Positions 16,701 to 23,147 of a stretch of DNA of 44,882 nucleotides are shown one piece after another; within the stretch, counting starts at the first letter, position 1; every line of letters starts with the position of its first letter. This DNA comes from Bacillota bacterium (GTDB taxonomy: Bacteria; Bacillota; Clostridia; Oscillospirales; Oscillospiraceae): assembly GCA_021768085.1 (NCBI GenBank), contig JAETOJ010000021.1:1-44882 (forward strand), written 5' to 3'. Under the pieces are notes generated by a model. The model did no database searches. It was not told the DNA's origin and worked only from the letters and a program-made list of their open reading frames with translations. A program made the position numbers and the translations under genes.

Positions 16701-17033
16701 GATCCAGGGCCCGCACAGCCCCACCAGCGCGGGCTTGATGACATGGTTGTAGTACACGAAGTCGTAGTCATTGGTCTTGTCATAGGCCCGCTGGATGCGT
16801 CCGCCCAGCTCGGGCAGGATCATCACCTTCAAATACTCGTTCTCCAACCACACCGCCTGATACTCCTTGTCCGTCTTTACGTCGGACACCGACTCAATGG
16901 TGGGATAGGGGTACACCTTCCCGGAGCTGCCCTGGTATACTCGGCCCTCCAGAAACATGGGGTTTTTGTCCGCCTCACCGATCTCATAGGTGGGAAGCAC
17001 GATGCGCTCCTCCCAGATCTTCACGTTGTTCAT
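13767..17033 (-). CDS. DUF5107 protein with C-terminal TPR repeats
   Basis: This cytoplasmic protein has 1088 residues and no signal peptide. Residues 1 to about 420 form a DUF5107 domain, a beta-sandwich related to galactose mutarotase-like carbohydrate domains, with LKVMILPELGGRI, ISGGIEFNWPQHH and QFLWWANPAVPVNE-type aromatic motifs. From about residue 500 on are many tetratricopeptide-like repeats (for example NPYDSEPYYNLGLALFYQEK and PQFPTVWRNLSLAYYNK). The function is unknown; related proteins sit in sugar-use loci. The start at 17033 is favoured over an upstream in-frame ATG at 17102 because AAGGAGG lies 8 nt before it and a promoter overlaps the upstream codons. It is divergent from an AraC regulator, which probably controls it. 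Confidence 0.85.
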   Translation of the reverse strand: MNNVKIWEERIVLPTYEIGEADKNPMFLEGRVYQGSSGKVYPYPTIESVSDVKTDKEYQAVWLENEYLKVMILPELGGRIQRAYDKTNDYDFVYYNHVIKPALVGLCGPWISGGIEFNWPQHHRPTTYSPVDYLLIENPDGSKTCRVSDVDQMYGTRGEASFTLYPGKAYIEIKGQLYNPTPLPQTFLWWANPAVPVNENTQSIFPPDVHAVMDHGKRDVSRFPIATGEYYKHDYSAGVDISRYRNIPVPTSYMAEKSDFDFVGGYDYGRQAGILHVADHHISPGKKQWTWGCGDFGRAWDRNLTDEDGPYVELMTGVYTDNQPDFTWLKPFEEKTFTQYFLPYKAVGAVKNATIDAAVNLETSLEGVTVTAYTSGEHPHARIQLIYGDKVLLDEETALSPVQTYQKTVPCAVEDETGLTLKVLDGTRELVAYTPLKREIPKLPEPAQAAKDPEEIMTCEELYLTGLHIEQYRHATYRPDPYYLEGLKRDPGDIRLNNAYGSLLLRRGQFAQAETYFRRALKRCTWRNPNPYDSEPYYNLGLALFYQEKLDEAFDAFYKATWSSEQQEMSFYYLSCIEAERNSFASALALVDKGLVKNWHNVKARGLKAYLLRKLGREEQARAWIEESLTIDPFDYLSRLELSRLGGEGGEAVRALARDFHETWLRIARDYAQFGAYAEAVDALELCKKPWPMLSYYKAYYQERLGADSRPALAQAEGCPADYCFPNKLEDLVVLEYAKEHTEKPAKACYYLGCLLYDKLQYDAAMENWARSAQLDPQFPTVWRNLSLAYYNKRHDSQAAQEAMERAWALAPQDARVFLELDQLHKRLKMPVEERLARYEANREVFLRRDDLKIEYATLLNLLGRYGEAYEFIMAHRFHPWEGGEGKVTGQYTTALVELAREAMAEGRWEQAEDYLLRTASYPENLGEGKLEGTKDNHVNYYLGVVKEQLGDRSGAQVCFELACVGTDEPAGMMYYNDQPADMIYYQGLALEKLGRPVEAKARFNKLLDYGERHMFDHMRVSYFAVSLPDFLIFDDDLDKKNQAHCHYLIGLARLGLGQPDEAAEAFDETVRLEQTHQNAIRYRKMCV

Positions 17034-17073
17034 CCCTAACGCCTCCTTGATTTTGCGGTTCCGCATTGATAAG

Positions 17074-17102
17074 AGCATAGCCTGTTTCATTTGATTTTTC
17101 AA
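17074..17102 (-). promoter_or_regulatory. promoter for the DUF5107 gene
   Basis: TTGAAA (17097-17102) and TATGCT (17074-17079) are spaced 17 nt on the minus strand, 41 nt before the start codon. The direct repeats at 17110-17145 lie just upstream of the -35, a position suited to AraC-type activation. Confidence 0.65.
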
Positions 17103-17109
17103 TTTCTAC

Positions 17110-17145
17110 AGTTGCCATGTCATTTTGAAAAGTTGCTCTCATTTT
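17110..17145. promoter_or_regulatory. 21-bp-spaced direct repeats, candidate AraC operator
   Basis: AGTTGC occurs at 17110-17115 and again at 17131-17136, each followed by TCATTTT (17120-17126 and 17139-17145). The 21-bp period places both on the same helix face, as in AraC-family operators. They sit between the divergent promoters. Confidence 0.6.
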
Positions 17146-17146
17146 C

Positions 17147-17175
17147 TTGACGAAAGGCGGCCTTCTCTATATAAT
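17147..17175 (+). promoter_or_regulatory. promoter for the AraC-type regulator
   Basis: TTGACG (17147-17152), a 17-nt spacer, and a perfect TATAAT (17170-17175). The start codon is 34 nt further on, with a GGAGG site between. Confidence 0.75.
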
Positions 17176-17208
17176 AAAATTTGCTATAAGCAAACGGAGG
17201 GTGTCCAT

Positions 17209-18060
17209 ATGCTGTCCACAGAAGCCCTTGTTTCCCCGGGTTCTGATTACTACATCTATACGCCCAGCGCCCAGGCTCAGGATCTGTTCCTCTGCCCACT
17301 TATTGTGGGCCATTTTCAATACTTGCCCGGCTATTGCCTGCGCAGATCCTCCCTGGACAGCTTTCTCGTCATGCACGTCATCCGGGGCTGCTGCGAGGTG
17401 GACTGGGGTGGGCGGCAATTCCGCGCCCGGGAGGGACAGGTGGCGGTGCTGGACTGCTACGCCCCCCACGCCTACCACACCGCCGACGGTTGGGATGCGG
17501 AGTGGCTCCACTTTGACGGACCCTGTGCCCGGGGCTATTTTGACGCCATCACAGGCGGGGACAGCCCGGTGATCACGCTGAAGAACAGCTACCGTTTTGA
17601 GAAGAACCTGCACCAAATCTACGCCCAGTTCCGGGACGCCGCCCCCGTCCGGGAGGCCGTGCTCAACAACTACATCGTGAACCTTCTCACTGAGCTGCTG
17701 GTGAGCCGTGAGGGGGCCAACCCCAGCAGCCAGTCCGCCGGCATCGTTGAGGACAGCATCGCCTACATCAACGACCACCTGGCCCAGGCGCTCCCGCTGG
17801 AGGAACTGGCCGCCCGGGCGGCGCTGAGCCCCTTTTATTTCAGCCGCCTGTTCAAAAACGAGACCGGCTTCTCTCCCCACCGATATATCCTCGCCACCCG
17901 GATCAGCAACGCGAAATTCCTGCTCCAGAGTACCGGCGATTCTGTGAAAAGCATTTGTTTCGCCGTGGGCTTTTCCAGTGAGAGCAGCTTCTGCACCGCC
18001 TTTAAAAAGGAGACGGGGGTGACTCCCACGGAGTACCGGGCGCGGGCGCTGGAACCATAA
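17209..18060 (+). CDS. AraC-family transcriptional regulator
   Basis: This is a 283-residue regulator. The N-terminal cupin-like sensor domain (about 1-150) contains the usual RxFxAREGQVAVLDCYAPHAY-like turn and a WLHFDG strand, typical for sugar-sensing members. The C-terminal AraC DNA-binding domain (about 180-280) has both helix-turn-helix units: LEELAARAALSPFYFSRLFK and VKSICFAVGFSSESSFCTAF. The ATG at 17209 follows CGGAGGGTG by 7 nt; earlier in-frame codons would overlap the -10. It is divergent from the DUF5107 gene and likely activates it in response to a carbohydrate. Confidence 0.93.
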   Translation: MLSTEALVSPGSDYYIYTPSAQAQDLFLCPLIVGHFQYLPGYCLRRSSLDSFLVMHVIRGCCEVDWGGRQFRAREGQVAVLDCYAPHAYHTADGWDAEWLHFDGPCARGYFDAITGGDSPVITLKNSYRFEKNLHQIYAQFRDAAPVREAVLNNYIVNLLTELLVSREGANPSSQSAGIVEDSIAYINDHLAQALPLEELAARAALSPFYFSRLFKNETGFSPHRYILATRISNAKFLLQSTGDSVKSICFAVGFSSESSFCTAFKKETGVTPTEYRARALEP

Positions 18061-18096
18061 AAGGCAACCTCCACTTGTTTTAGCTCAAAGCTGCCG

Positions 18097-18149
18097 AAAA
18101 AGCGATCACCACAAGAGAGCACAATTTCTCTTGTGGTGATCGCTTTTTT
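18097..18149. terminator. bidirectional terminator between araC-type gene and VOC gene
   Basis: A 22-nt near-perfect inverted repeat, starting AAAAAGCGATCACCACAAG and closing with its complement into CGCTTTTTT, has an 8-nt loop and A/T tracts on both sides. It ends both the plus-strand regulator and the minus-strand dhaL-VOC operon. Confidence 0.9.
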
Positions 18150-18194
18150 GTGCGCCAACTGGTTTGCTCAGTGTCCCAGCGCAGATCAGAACTG

Positions 18195-18518
18195 TTATGC
18201 CTCCTGGTACAACTCCAGAATCGCGCCGTCCTTCCAAACAAAAGCCAGCCGGTCACCCATTTCGTTGGCTTCCATGGGACCGCAGATCACACTGTCTGCA
18301 TCAGCGATGTACTTCTCCAGATCATCCACCTTGTAGGCCACATGGGGGTGACGGTGGATCTCCTCGGGGAAGGGGGTACCCTCCTCAAATTTCAAGTATT
18401 CGATCTTGTAGTCATAGTCATCCACCTGGCTCACCCAGAACTTGGCCCCCTCGTTATAGACCATGTTAGGCTTGCGGTTGGTGATGGGAATTCCAATGTG
18501 CATATACTCGGCTGACAC
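18195..18518 (-). CDS. small VOC (glyoxalase/bleomycin-resistance-like) protein
   Basis: This 107-residue single-domain protein has the vicinal oxygen chelate pattern: MHIGIPITN with an N-terminal metal-type histidine, the HPHVAYKVDDLEKYI strand-helix unit, and FVWKDGAILELYQ with the C-terminal glutamate. It starts at GTG 18518; the AAGGAGG site overlaps the stop of the LsrF-like gene (12 nt apart). Small VOC proteins act as isomerases, epimerases or lyases on sugar-like or keto compounds. In this operon it may act on an intermediate between the DhaKL kinase and the thiolase. The reaction is not predictable from sequence. Confidence 0.75.
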   Translation of the reverse strand: MSAEYMHIGIPITNRKPNMVYNEGAKFWVSQVDDYDYKIEYLKFEEGTPFPEEIHRHPHVAYKVDDLEKYIADADSVICGPMEANEMGDRLAFVWKDGAILELYQEA

Positions 18519-18530
18519 AGCGACCCCTCC

Positions 18531-19415
18531 TTATTTCTGATGCTTGATCTCCTGATAGACTTCGTAGGCCTGAGCGGGAGTATATCCCTCGTGCACCACC
18601 TTGCCGATAGCCTGGGCCATGCCGGTGGGGGAATCGGATTGGAAGATATTTCGCCCCATGTCCACCCCGTGGGCCCCTTCTTGGATGGCCCGGTAGGCCA
18701 TCTCCAGGGCCTCCAACTCCGGTAGCTTCTTGCCGCCCGCGATGACAATAGGGACGGGACAAGCGGCGGCCACCCGCTCAAACCCCTCGCAATAGTAACT
18801 CTTAACGATATTAGCCCCATTCTCCGCCAGAACCCGAGTGGCCAGCAGAAAGAACTTCTCGGTGCGCTCCATCTCCTTGCCCACGGCCACCACCCCCAGG
18901 GTGGGGATGCCGTACCGGCTGCCCGCGTCGGCGGTTCGGGCCAGCAGCTCCAAGGAACGGCTTTCGCCGGAGGCGCCGAGGAAGGTCTGCACCGCCATGC
19001 AGTCCGCATTCATCTCAATGGCGCTGTTGATATCGCAGGCGATGCCACCGCCGTTGGACATATCGTCGTAGAGTACCGTGGAATCGTAGGTCACCCGGAC
19101 GCATTTTGCCGCCGAAACGGCAGGAGAGATGCAGGAGCGGATGACTCCCCGGGTACCCATGAGCACGTCCACATCGGGAACCAAGGGCGGTATGACTAAA
19201 TCAATGCGCTCCAGCCCGGCGGTGGGTCCCATGATATAGCCGTGGTCAAAGGCCAGCATCACCGTGTTGCCCGACTCCGGGCGGAACATCCGAGCCAGCC
19301 GGTTCTTCATGCCCCAGCCGCAATGGGCATTCCCTTTGACGTAAAACCCCTCTTGAGCGGCGGGCACGTCCAGATGGTAATCGTGGGCCGCCTTGTTGCC
19401 AATGTTGTCAGCCAT
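18531..19415 (-). CDS. LsrF-like 3-hydroxy-2,4-pentadione-5-phosphate thiolase / class I aldolase
   Basis: This 294-residue DeoC/FbaB/LsrF-family barrel is the size of E. coli LsrF. AFDHGYIMGP at 55-64 and the Schiff-base-type Lys205 in IVKSYY match LsrF (Lys203), and IAGGKK near 225-230 plus GAHGVDMGRNIFQ form the phosphate site. LsrF uses phosphorylated autoinducer-2 product and CoA to give DHAP and acetyl-CoA. It starts 4 nt after dhaK ends. The nearby SorC/LsrR-like regulator fits, but the kinase is DhaKL rather than LsrK and no Lsr transporter is present, so the substrate may be another ketose phosphate. Confidence 0.82.
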   Translation of the reverse strand: MADNIGNKAAHDYHLDVPAAQEGFYVKGNAHCGWGMKNRLARMFRPESGNTVMLAFDHGYIMGPTAGLERIDLVIPPLVPDVDVLMGTRGVIRSCISPAVSAAKCVRVTYDSTVLYDDMSNGGGIACDINSAIEMNADCMAVQTFLGASGESRSLELLARTADAGSRYGIPTLGVVAVGKEMERTEKFFLLATRVLAENGANIVKSYYCEGFERVAAACPVPIVIAGGKKLPELEALEMAYRAIQEGAHGVDMGRNIFQSDSPTGMAQAIGKVVHEGYTPAQAYEVYQEIKHQK

Positions 19416-19418
19416 AGC

Positions 19419-20417
19419 TCACTCCTTGCTGTAAGCAGGGGTGTGACAGGGGGTGTTCCACAGGCGGAGGAACTCCTCGTCCCACTTGGCGATATTCATC
19501 TGGAAGCCGCCAGCCTCCTGCACGGTGAGGATCTCGCCCACCATGCTGGCCACCACCTCCACGTTCTTAGCCTTCAGGAACTCCACCGTGTCCTTGAACA
19601 GCACCAGCAGCTCCATCATGGTGGTGGCACCGCAGCCGTTGATCATCACAAACGCCTTGTCCCCGGCCGTCAGCTCCAGCTTTTTGCTCAAGGCGTCCGC
19701 CACTGTGGCCACAGTGTCTTTGGCGGACATCATGGGCACACGGACGCCGCCGCCCTCGCCGTGCTGACCCGCGCCGATCTCCATCAGGTCGGTCTCGCCC
19801 AGATCGCCGAAGGACATCCCGTTCTGGGGATGGGTGGCGTCGGTGGACTTAACGGTGACGGAGGCCATGCTGTCGGCATAGCGCTGGGCAATGGCGGCCA
19901 CCTCGTCCAGGCTCTTGCCCTCCCGGGCCGCGGCCGCCGCGATGTGGTACAAGGCCACCGCCCCGGCCAGGCCCCGCTTGTTGTCCTCGCCGTTGGGGTC
20001 ATACTGGATCTCCTCGCCGGTCACCACCTGGCGGACGTTCAGTCCGGCTTTCTGGGCCAGCTTCATGGCCTGCTTGCCCGCCAGCTGGTCGCCGGCATAG
20101 TTCAGGGTGAGCAGCAGCACACCGTGGCCCTTGTCCGCCAGCTTCATGGCGTCAAACACCAGCTGGCCGTTGGGGGCGGCGAAGATATCGCCCACCGCCT
20201 GAATATCCAGCATTCCCTTGCCCACAAACCCGGCCTGGGCGGGCTCATGGCCGGAGCCGCCGTAAGTGACGATGGTAACCCGGTCAGCACTGGCCAAGTC
20301 CTTGCTGATCACCAGGTGGCCGTCCACATCCAAAATGTCGGGGTAGGCCAGCCCCAGGCCGGTGAGCTCCTCGTCAGTGATGCTCTCGGGGGCGTTGATA
20401 AACTTCTTCATTTTCAT
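19419..20417 (-). CDS. dhaK: dihydroxyacetone kinase subunit DhaK
   Basis: This 332-residue substrate-binding subunit has YGGSGHEP near 52-59 and NYAGD near 106-110. His219 in GQHGEGG is the residue that forms a covalent hemiaminal with the ketone substrate. It phosphorylates dihydroxyacetone or a related ketose with DhaL. ATG 20417 has AAGGAGAGG about 10 nt upstream; a second ATG at 20411 is possible. No DhaM phosphotransferase subunit is in view, so the phosphoryl donor (PTS or ATP) is open. It is operonic with dhaL (25-nt gap) and the LsrF-like gene. Confidence 0.93.
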   Translation of the reverse strand: MKMKKFINAPESITDEELTGLGLAYPDILDVDGHLVISKDLASADRVTIVTYGGSGHEPAQAGFVGKGMLDIQAVGDIFAAPNGQLVFDAMKLADKGHGVLLLTLNYAGDQLAGKQAMKLAQKAGLNVRQVVTGEEIQYDPNGEDNKRGLAGAVALYHIAAAAAREGKSLDEVAAIAQRYADSMASVTVKSTDATHPQNGMSFGDLGETDLMEIGAGQHGEGGGVRVPMMSAKDTVATVADALSKKLELTAGDKAFVMINGCGATTMMELLVLFKDTVEFLKAKNVEVVASMVGEILTVQEAGGFQMNIAKWDEEFLRLWNTPCHTPAYSKE

Positions 20418-20442
20418 GCCGGAATACCTCTCCTTCAAAATT

Positions 20443-21051
20443 TTAAGCCTGCGCCAGGCCTTGGAAGAAATAGGACATAGACACCGCTCCGGCATCTGGA
20501 GTGCCGATGGTCTGGGCACCGTAGCTTTTGGCCCGGCCAAACTTAGACACAAATTGTTTGCTATCTTCTGCCCCCTGGACGGCGGCCCGGGCGGCGGCAG
20601 CAAACAGCGCCCCCTCATCGTCCCCCTGATACGCGGCGATAGCCTCACTGGCGGGGATCAGCGCGTCCATCATGGTCTTGTCCCCCACCTTGGCGCCGGA
20701 CATATCGTCCAGCTCCTCCAGCGCCCTGGCGAAAACGGCTTTCAGCCCCGCCACGTCAATTTCGTCCCCCTCCGGGGCGCCCTCCTGCATCCCGTCCAGC
20801 CAGGTGTTCCACAGGGGAACCGCACTGCCACCGTTCAGCGTCATGACGGCCATGGCTGCATTGTCCAGCATGGAGCGGATGCCCCCTTCCGACTGGTCAA
20901 CCGCACGGTCAATGGCCCCGGCAATCTTGGCCATAGTCAAACCGTGATCCGCATCGCCGAACCGGGAATCAATTTCCGTCAGCTCAGCTTCCACCGACCG
21001 CACCGACGCACAGGCGTGTTTCAACCGCGCTGCAAGTTCGGCTTTTGTCAT
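20443..21051 (-). CDS. dhaL: dihydroxyacetone kinase subunit DhaL
   Basis: This 202-residue nucleotide-binding subunit has FGDADHGLTM at 31-40, the Mg-binding aspartate motif of DhaL. DKTMMDALIPA near 118-128 and the SKFGRAKSYGAQTIGTPDAGA stretch near the end are also typical. Start 21051 has GGGAGGTGA 7 nt upstream and lies 45 nt after the -10. It is the first gene of the four-gene operon and follows a SorC-type regulator and terminator. Confidence 0.92.
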   Translation of the reverse strand: MTKAELAARLKHACASVRSVEAELTEIDSRFGDADHGLTMAKIAGAIDRAVDQSEGGIRSMLDNAAMAVMTLNGGSAVPLWNTWLDGMQEGAPEGDEIDVAGLKAVFARALEELDDMSGAKVGDKTMMDALIPASEAIAAYQGDDEGALFAAAARAAVQGAEDSKQFVSKFGRAKSYGAQTIGTPDAGAVSMSYFFQGLAQA

Positions 21052-21074
21052 ACTTATCTCACCTCCCAAACTCA

Positions 21075-21125
21075 ATTTTGTTACATTTGTGCAATAATGA
21101 TAGCACGCCATGTGGCATAAGTCAA
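21075..21125 (-). promoter_or_regulatory. dhaL operon promoter with SorC-type operator
   Basis: TTGACT (21120-21125), a 17-nt spacer, and TATCAT (21097-21102) read on the minus strand. Just downstream, GCACAAATGTAACAAAATT (21074-21092) matches ACATATGTAACACATTTTG in front of the regulator gene at 22193-22211. A repressor bound here would block transcription start. Confidence 0.7.
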
Positions 21126-21185
21126 TATCAAGAAGCGTTTTCCCTGTTTTATACAGTTTTTGCGCAATCAAACTATACGAAATTT

Positions 21186-21229
21186 ACAAAAAACAAACTC
21201 CCCAAATCGTCTGCCCGATTCGGGGAGTT
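21186..21229 (-). terminator. terminator after the SorC-type regulator
   Basis: On the minus strand AACTCCCC and GGGGAGTT arms (21196-21229) enclose an inner AATCG/CGATT pairing, followed by TTTGTTTTTTG. It lies 7 nt after the regulator stop codon. Confidence 0.88.
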
Positions 21230-21236
21230 ACAAATG

Positions 21237-22172
21237 CTACTTTCCTTCCATCAATACTCTCACCAGATCTTCCCGCGCCACCAAATGGGTGAACAGTCCG
21301 GTTTTTAATGCACCCTCCAATGCCTTTACACTGGTGTTGGCGGAACACACCCCAATGATGTTGGGGCAGCGCCGCAGGGTTCCAATGGGGATCTGGATCG
21401 CAAAGTCTTGCTCCGACTGGATCACTGTCCCCGCCTCGTTGAAATAGTAGATCAGCATCCGCCCACAGGCTCGCTGACGCTGGAGCAAGCTGCCGTATCG
21501 GACCAAGGAGGCAAAATCGGGGCTGGAGGGGTAGTCCCCAATATTGACTAACGCCGTGTCCAACTGCTCCCATTGCTGGTAGATCTGACGGTAAACTTCC
21601 GTGGAGCACAGCACCTGTTTTTCCTCCAGGCTCTCCGGCAGAGCCGGGAGGTAGAGAAAATGGGGAACGGCGCCCAACTGCTGGGCTATCAGTCGGACGT
21701 TCTCGTTGGACTGATAATTGCGGGCGGGAATGCTGGCATTGCCCACCAGGGGGCAGATGTCGGTGACGGCACTGTCCAACTGGGGGTTCTCTTCCAACCA
21801 GGTCACCAGCTGGCCAATCAGATACCCCCAACCCACCCCCAGCCGCCGGGTGCCCAATTGCCCCAACAGCTCTACCGCCCCTTGAGAGAGCAGCCGATTG
21901 GTGGTGTCATTGTCCTCACCGTCCTCCACCAGCACGCCGCCATGGACAGATCCGGACAACCGTAATCGATCCATAAGCCTGGCAGATCGGGCCCCTGGCT
22001 CATGGATCGTAATCTCCACAATGCCCAATTCTCGGGCCTCAGATAGCATCCGGCTGATCAGCGGGCGGGATACCCCCAACTCCTGGGCGATATCACTTTG
22101 CTTTTGATCTTCCAAATAATATCGTCTGGCTACATAAGCCAGCTTTTTTTGTTTCTCCAAATTCAGTCCCAC
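21237..22172 (-). CDS. SorC/LsrR-family sugar-binding transcriptional regulator
   Basis: This is a 311-residue regulator. The N-terminal helix-turn-helix (about 20-50: QKQSDIAQELGVSRPLISRMLSEA) is followed by a sugar-phosphate-binding domain of the SorC type, with LGVGWGYLIGQLV near 105-117, PLVGNASIPA and GDYPSSPDF. The GTG at 22172 is preferred because AGGAG lies 7 nt before it; upstream TTG and GTG codons fall inside that site. LsrR belongs to this family and senses phosphorylated AI-2. This one probably senses a phosphorylated product of the DhaKL kinase and controls both itself and dhaL through the shared operator. Confidence 0.9.
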   Translation of the reverse strand: MGLNLEKQKKLAYVARRYYLEDQKQSDIAQELGVSRPLISRMLSEARELGIVEITIHEPGARSARLMDRLRLSGSVHGGVLVEDGEDNDTTNRLLSQGAVELLGQLGTRRLGVGWGYLIGQLVTWLEENPQLDSAVTDICPLVGNASIPARNYQSNENVRLIAQQLGAVPHFLYLPALPESLEEKQVLCSTEVYRQIYQQWEQLDTALVNIGDYPSSPDFASLVRYGSLLQRQRACGRMLIYYFNEAGTVIQSEQDFAIQIPIGTLRRCPNIIGVCSANTSVKALEGALKTGLFTHLVAREDLVRVLMEGK

Positions 22173-22190
22173 AAGGTTACTCCTCACACT

Positions 22191-22248
22191 CAAAATGTGT
22201 TACATATGTTCTGAACTTATTTATAGCATAAAAAACAAACCAATGCAA
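22191..22248 (-). promoter_or_regulatory. promoter and operator of the SorC-type regulator
   Basis: TTGCAT (22243-22248), a 17-nt spacer, and TATAAA (22220-22225) lie on the minus strand. Downstream, GAACATATGTAACACATTTT (22192-22211) shares ATGTAACA and flanking bases with the dhaL operator, which suggests autoregulation. Confidence 0.65.
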
Positions 22249-22262
22249 GTGCAGCGGACACG

Positions 22263-22547
22263 CTATTCGCAAACCACAAATTGCACCACCGCCCCCAAGG
22301 AAAAGGCGCCCATGGCTTTGAGCGCATGCAACTGGTTCAAATCCTCCCGCAACGCCTTAATATGCCGCAGCCACTTCTCCTCCAACTTTGTCGCCTTCAG
22401 CAACTCGGTGGTAAAATCCCACTGGGCGGTGGCACGCTCCACCCAAGCGTTGAATTCCTCAAGGACGCGGGGCAGATCGCAAAGCCACTGTAACACGTTC
22501 TTCTGAAGTCCAGCTTTATCCCCATCTGGGAGCTGAGCCGGGTACAC
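22263..22547 (-). CDS. unrecognised 94-codon ORF downstream of mocA
   Basis: A GTG at 22547 opens 94 codons. The product is helical and tryptophan-rich (VLQWLCDLPRVLEEF, then WDFTTELLKATKLEEKWLRHI) with a coiled-coil-like middle and a hydrophobic end. I do not recognise the family. It is in the same frame as mocA, directly after the mocA TGA stop and the terminator hairpin, and ends just before the promoter of the SorC gene. AAGGA lies 8-9 nt before the GTG. It may be a small gene, a remnant of a longer one, or a chance frame. Confidence 0.3.
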   Translation of the reverse strand: MYPAQLPDGDKAGLQKNVLQWLCDLPRVLEEFNAWVERATAQWDFTTELLKATKLEEKWLRHIKALREDLNQLHALKAMGAFSLGAVVQFVVCE

Positions 22548-22552
22548 AAAGA

Positions 22553-22584
22553 AAATCCTTGAAATCAGATGATTTCAAGGATTT
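22553..22584 (-). terminator. terminator of the dpaL-mocA operon
   Basis: A perfect 15-bp inverted repeat (AAATCCTTGAAATCA and its complement) has a 2-nt loop and is followed by TTTTCTTTG on the minus strand. The mocA TGA lies inside the first arm. Confidence 0.75.
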
Positions 22585-23147
22585 CCTCCGAGGCAGCTGC
22601 CCGCCTCATCTACATCCCGTAGCTCCAGCCCTCCGCTCGCCTCCACCAGACGCAGGCGGGCGACGTGGGCCCGGATCACCCCGCCTCCGCCCCGATCCCC
22701 GGTGAGGGCCAGCAGCTCCGGGAACAGCTCCCGGGGGAACATCGTCGGGGAGCCCCGCTCCCCCCGCCAGCTCAGCGCGCAGATGCAGTCCGGGTGGGCG
22801 GCAAAGTCCGCCAGCAGCCGCTCTACGCTGTCCCGCCGCAGCCAGGGCTGGTCGCACACGCAGAACAGTACGCCGTCCATGTCGGTCAAAGCCGCCAGCC
22901 CCAGCCGGACGGAGGCGGACTGTCCCTGGGCCGCATCCGGGTTGGGAACGGGGACGTACCCCCGCTCCCCTGCCAGGGCCAAGAGCTCCGGGTAACAGCT
23001 CACCACACAGGCCCTGTTCAGCAGCTCCGCAGGAACGGCGGCCATGGCCCGCTCTATCATGGGCACGCCGTCCACCGGATGGAGCAGCTTGTTCCCTCCG
23101 AATCGCCGCCCCGCCCCGGAGGCCATCAGCACCGCACCCAGCCTCAT
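22575..23147 (-). CDS. MocA/YgfJ-type molybdopterin nucleotidyltransferase
   Basis: This 190-residue MobA-like NTP transferase has MASGAGRRFGGNKLL at 8-22, the variant of the LAAGxSxRxGxxK nucleotide loop used by cytidylyl/nucleotidyl transferases. VCDQPWLRRDS near 96-106 gives the metal-binding aspartate, and GSPTMFPRELFPEL near 131-144 the substrate site. MocA adds CMP to the Mo cofactor for xanthine-dehydrogenase-type enzymes; E. coli YgfJ sits in the comparable purine island. The ATG overlaps the hyuA stop (ATGA, 4 nt). It probably matures the cofactor of the Mo hydroxylase encoded at 32687-35275. Confidence 0.85.
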   Translation of the reverse strand: MRLGAVLMASGAGRRFGGNKLLHPVDGVPMIERAMAAVPAELLNRACVVSCYPELLALAGERGYVPVPNPDAAQGQSASVRLGLAALTDMDGVLFCVCDQPWLRRDSVERLLADFAAHPDCICALSWRGERGSPTMFPRELFPELLALTGDRGGGGVIRAHVARLRLVEASGGLELRDVDEAGSCLGGNP

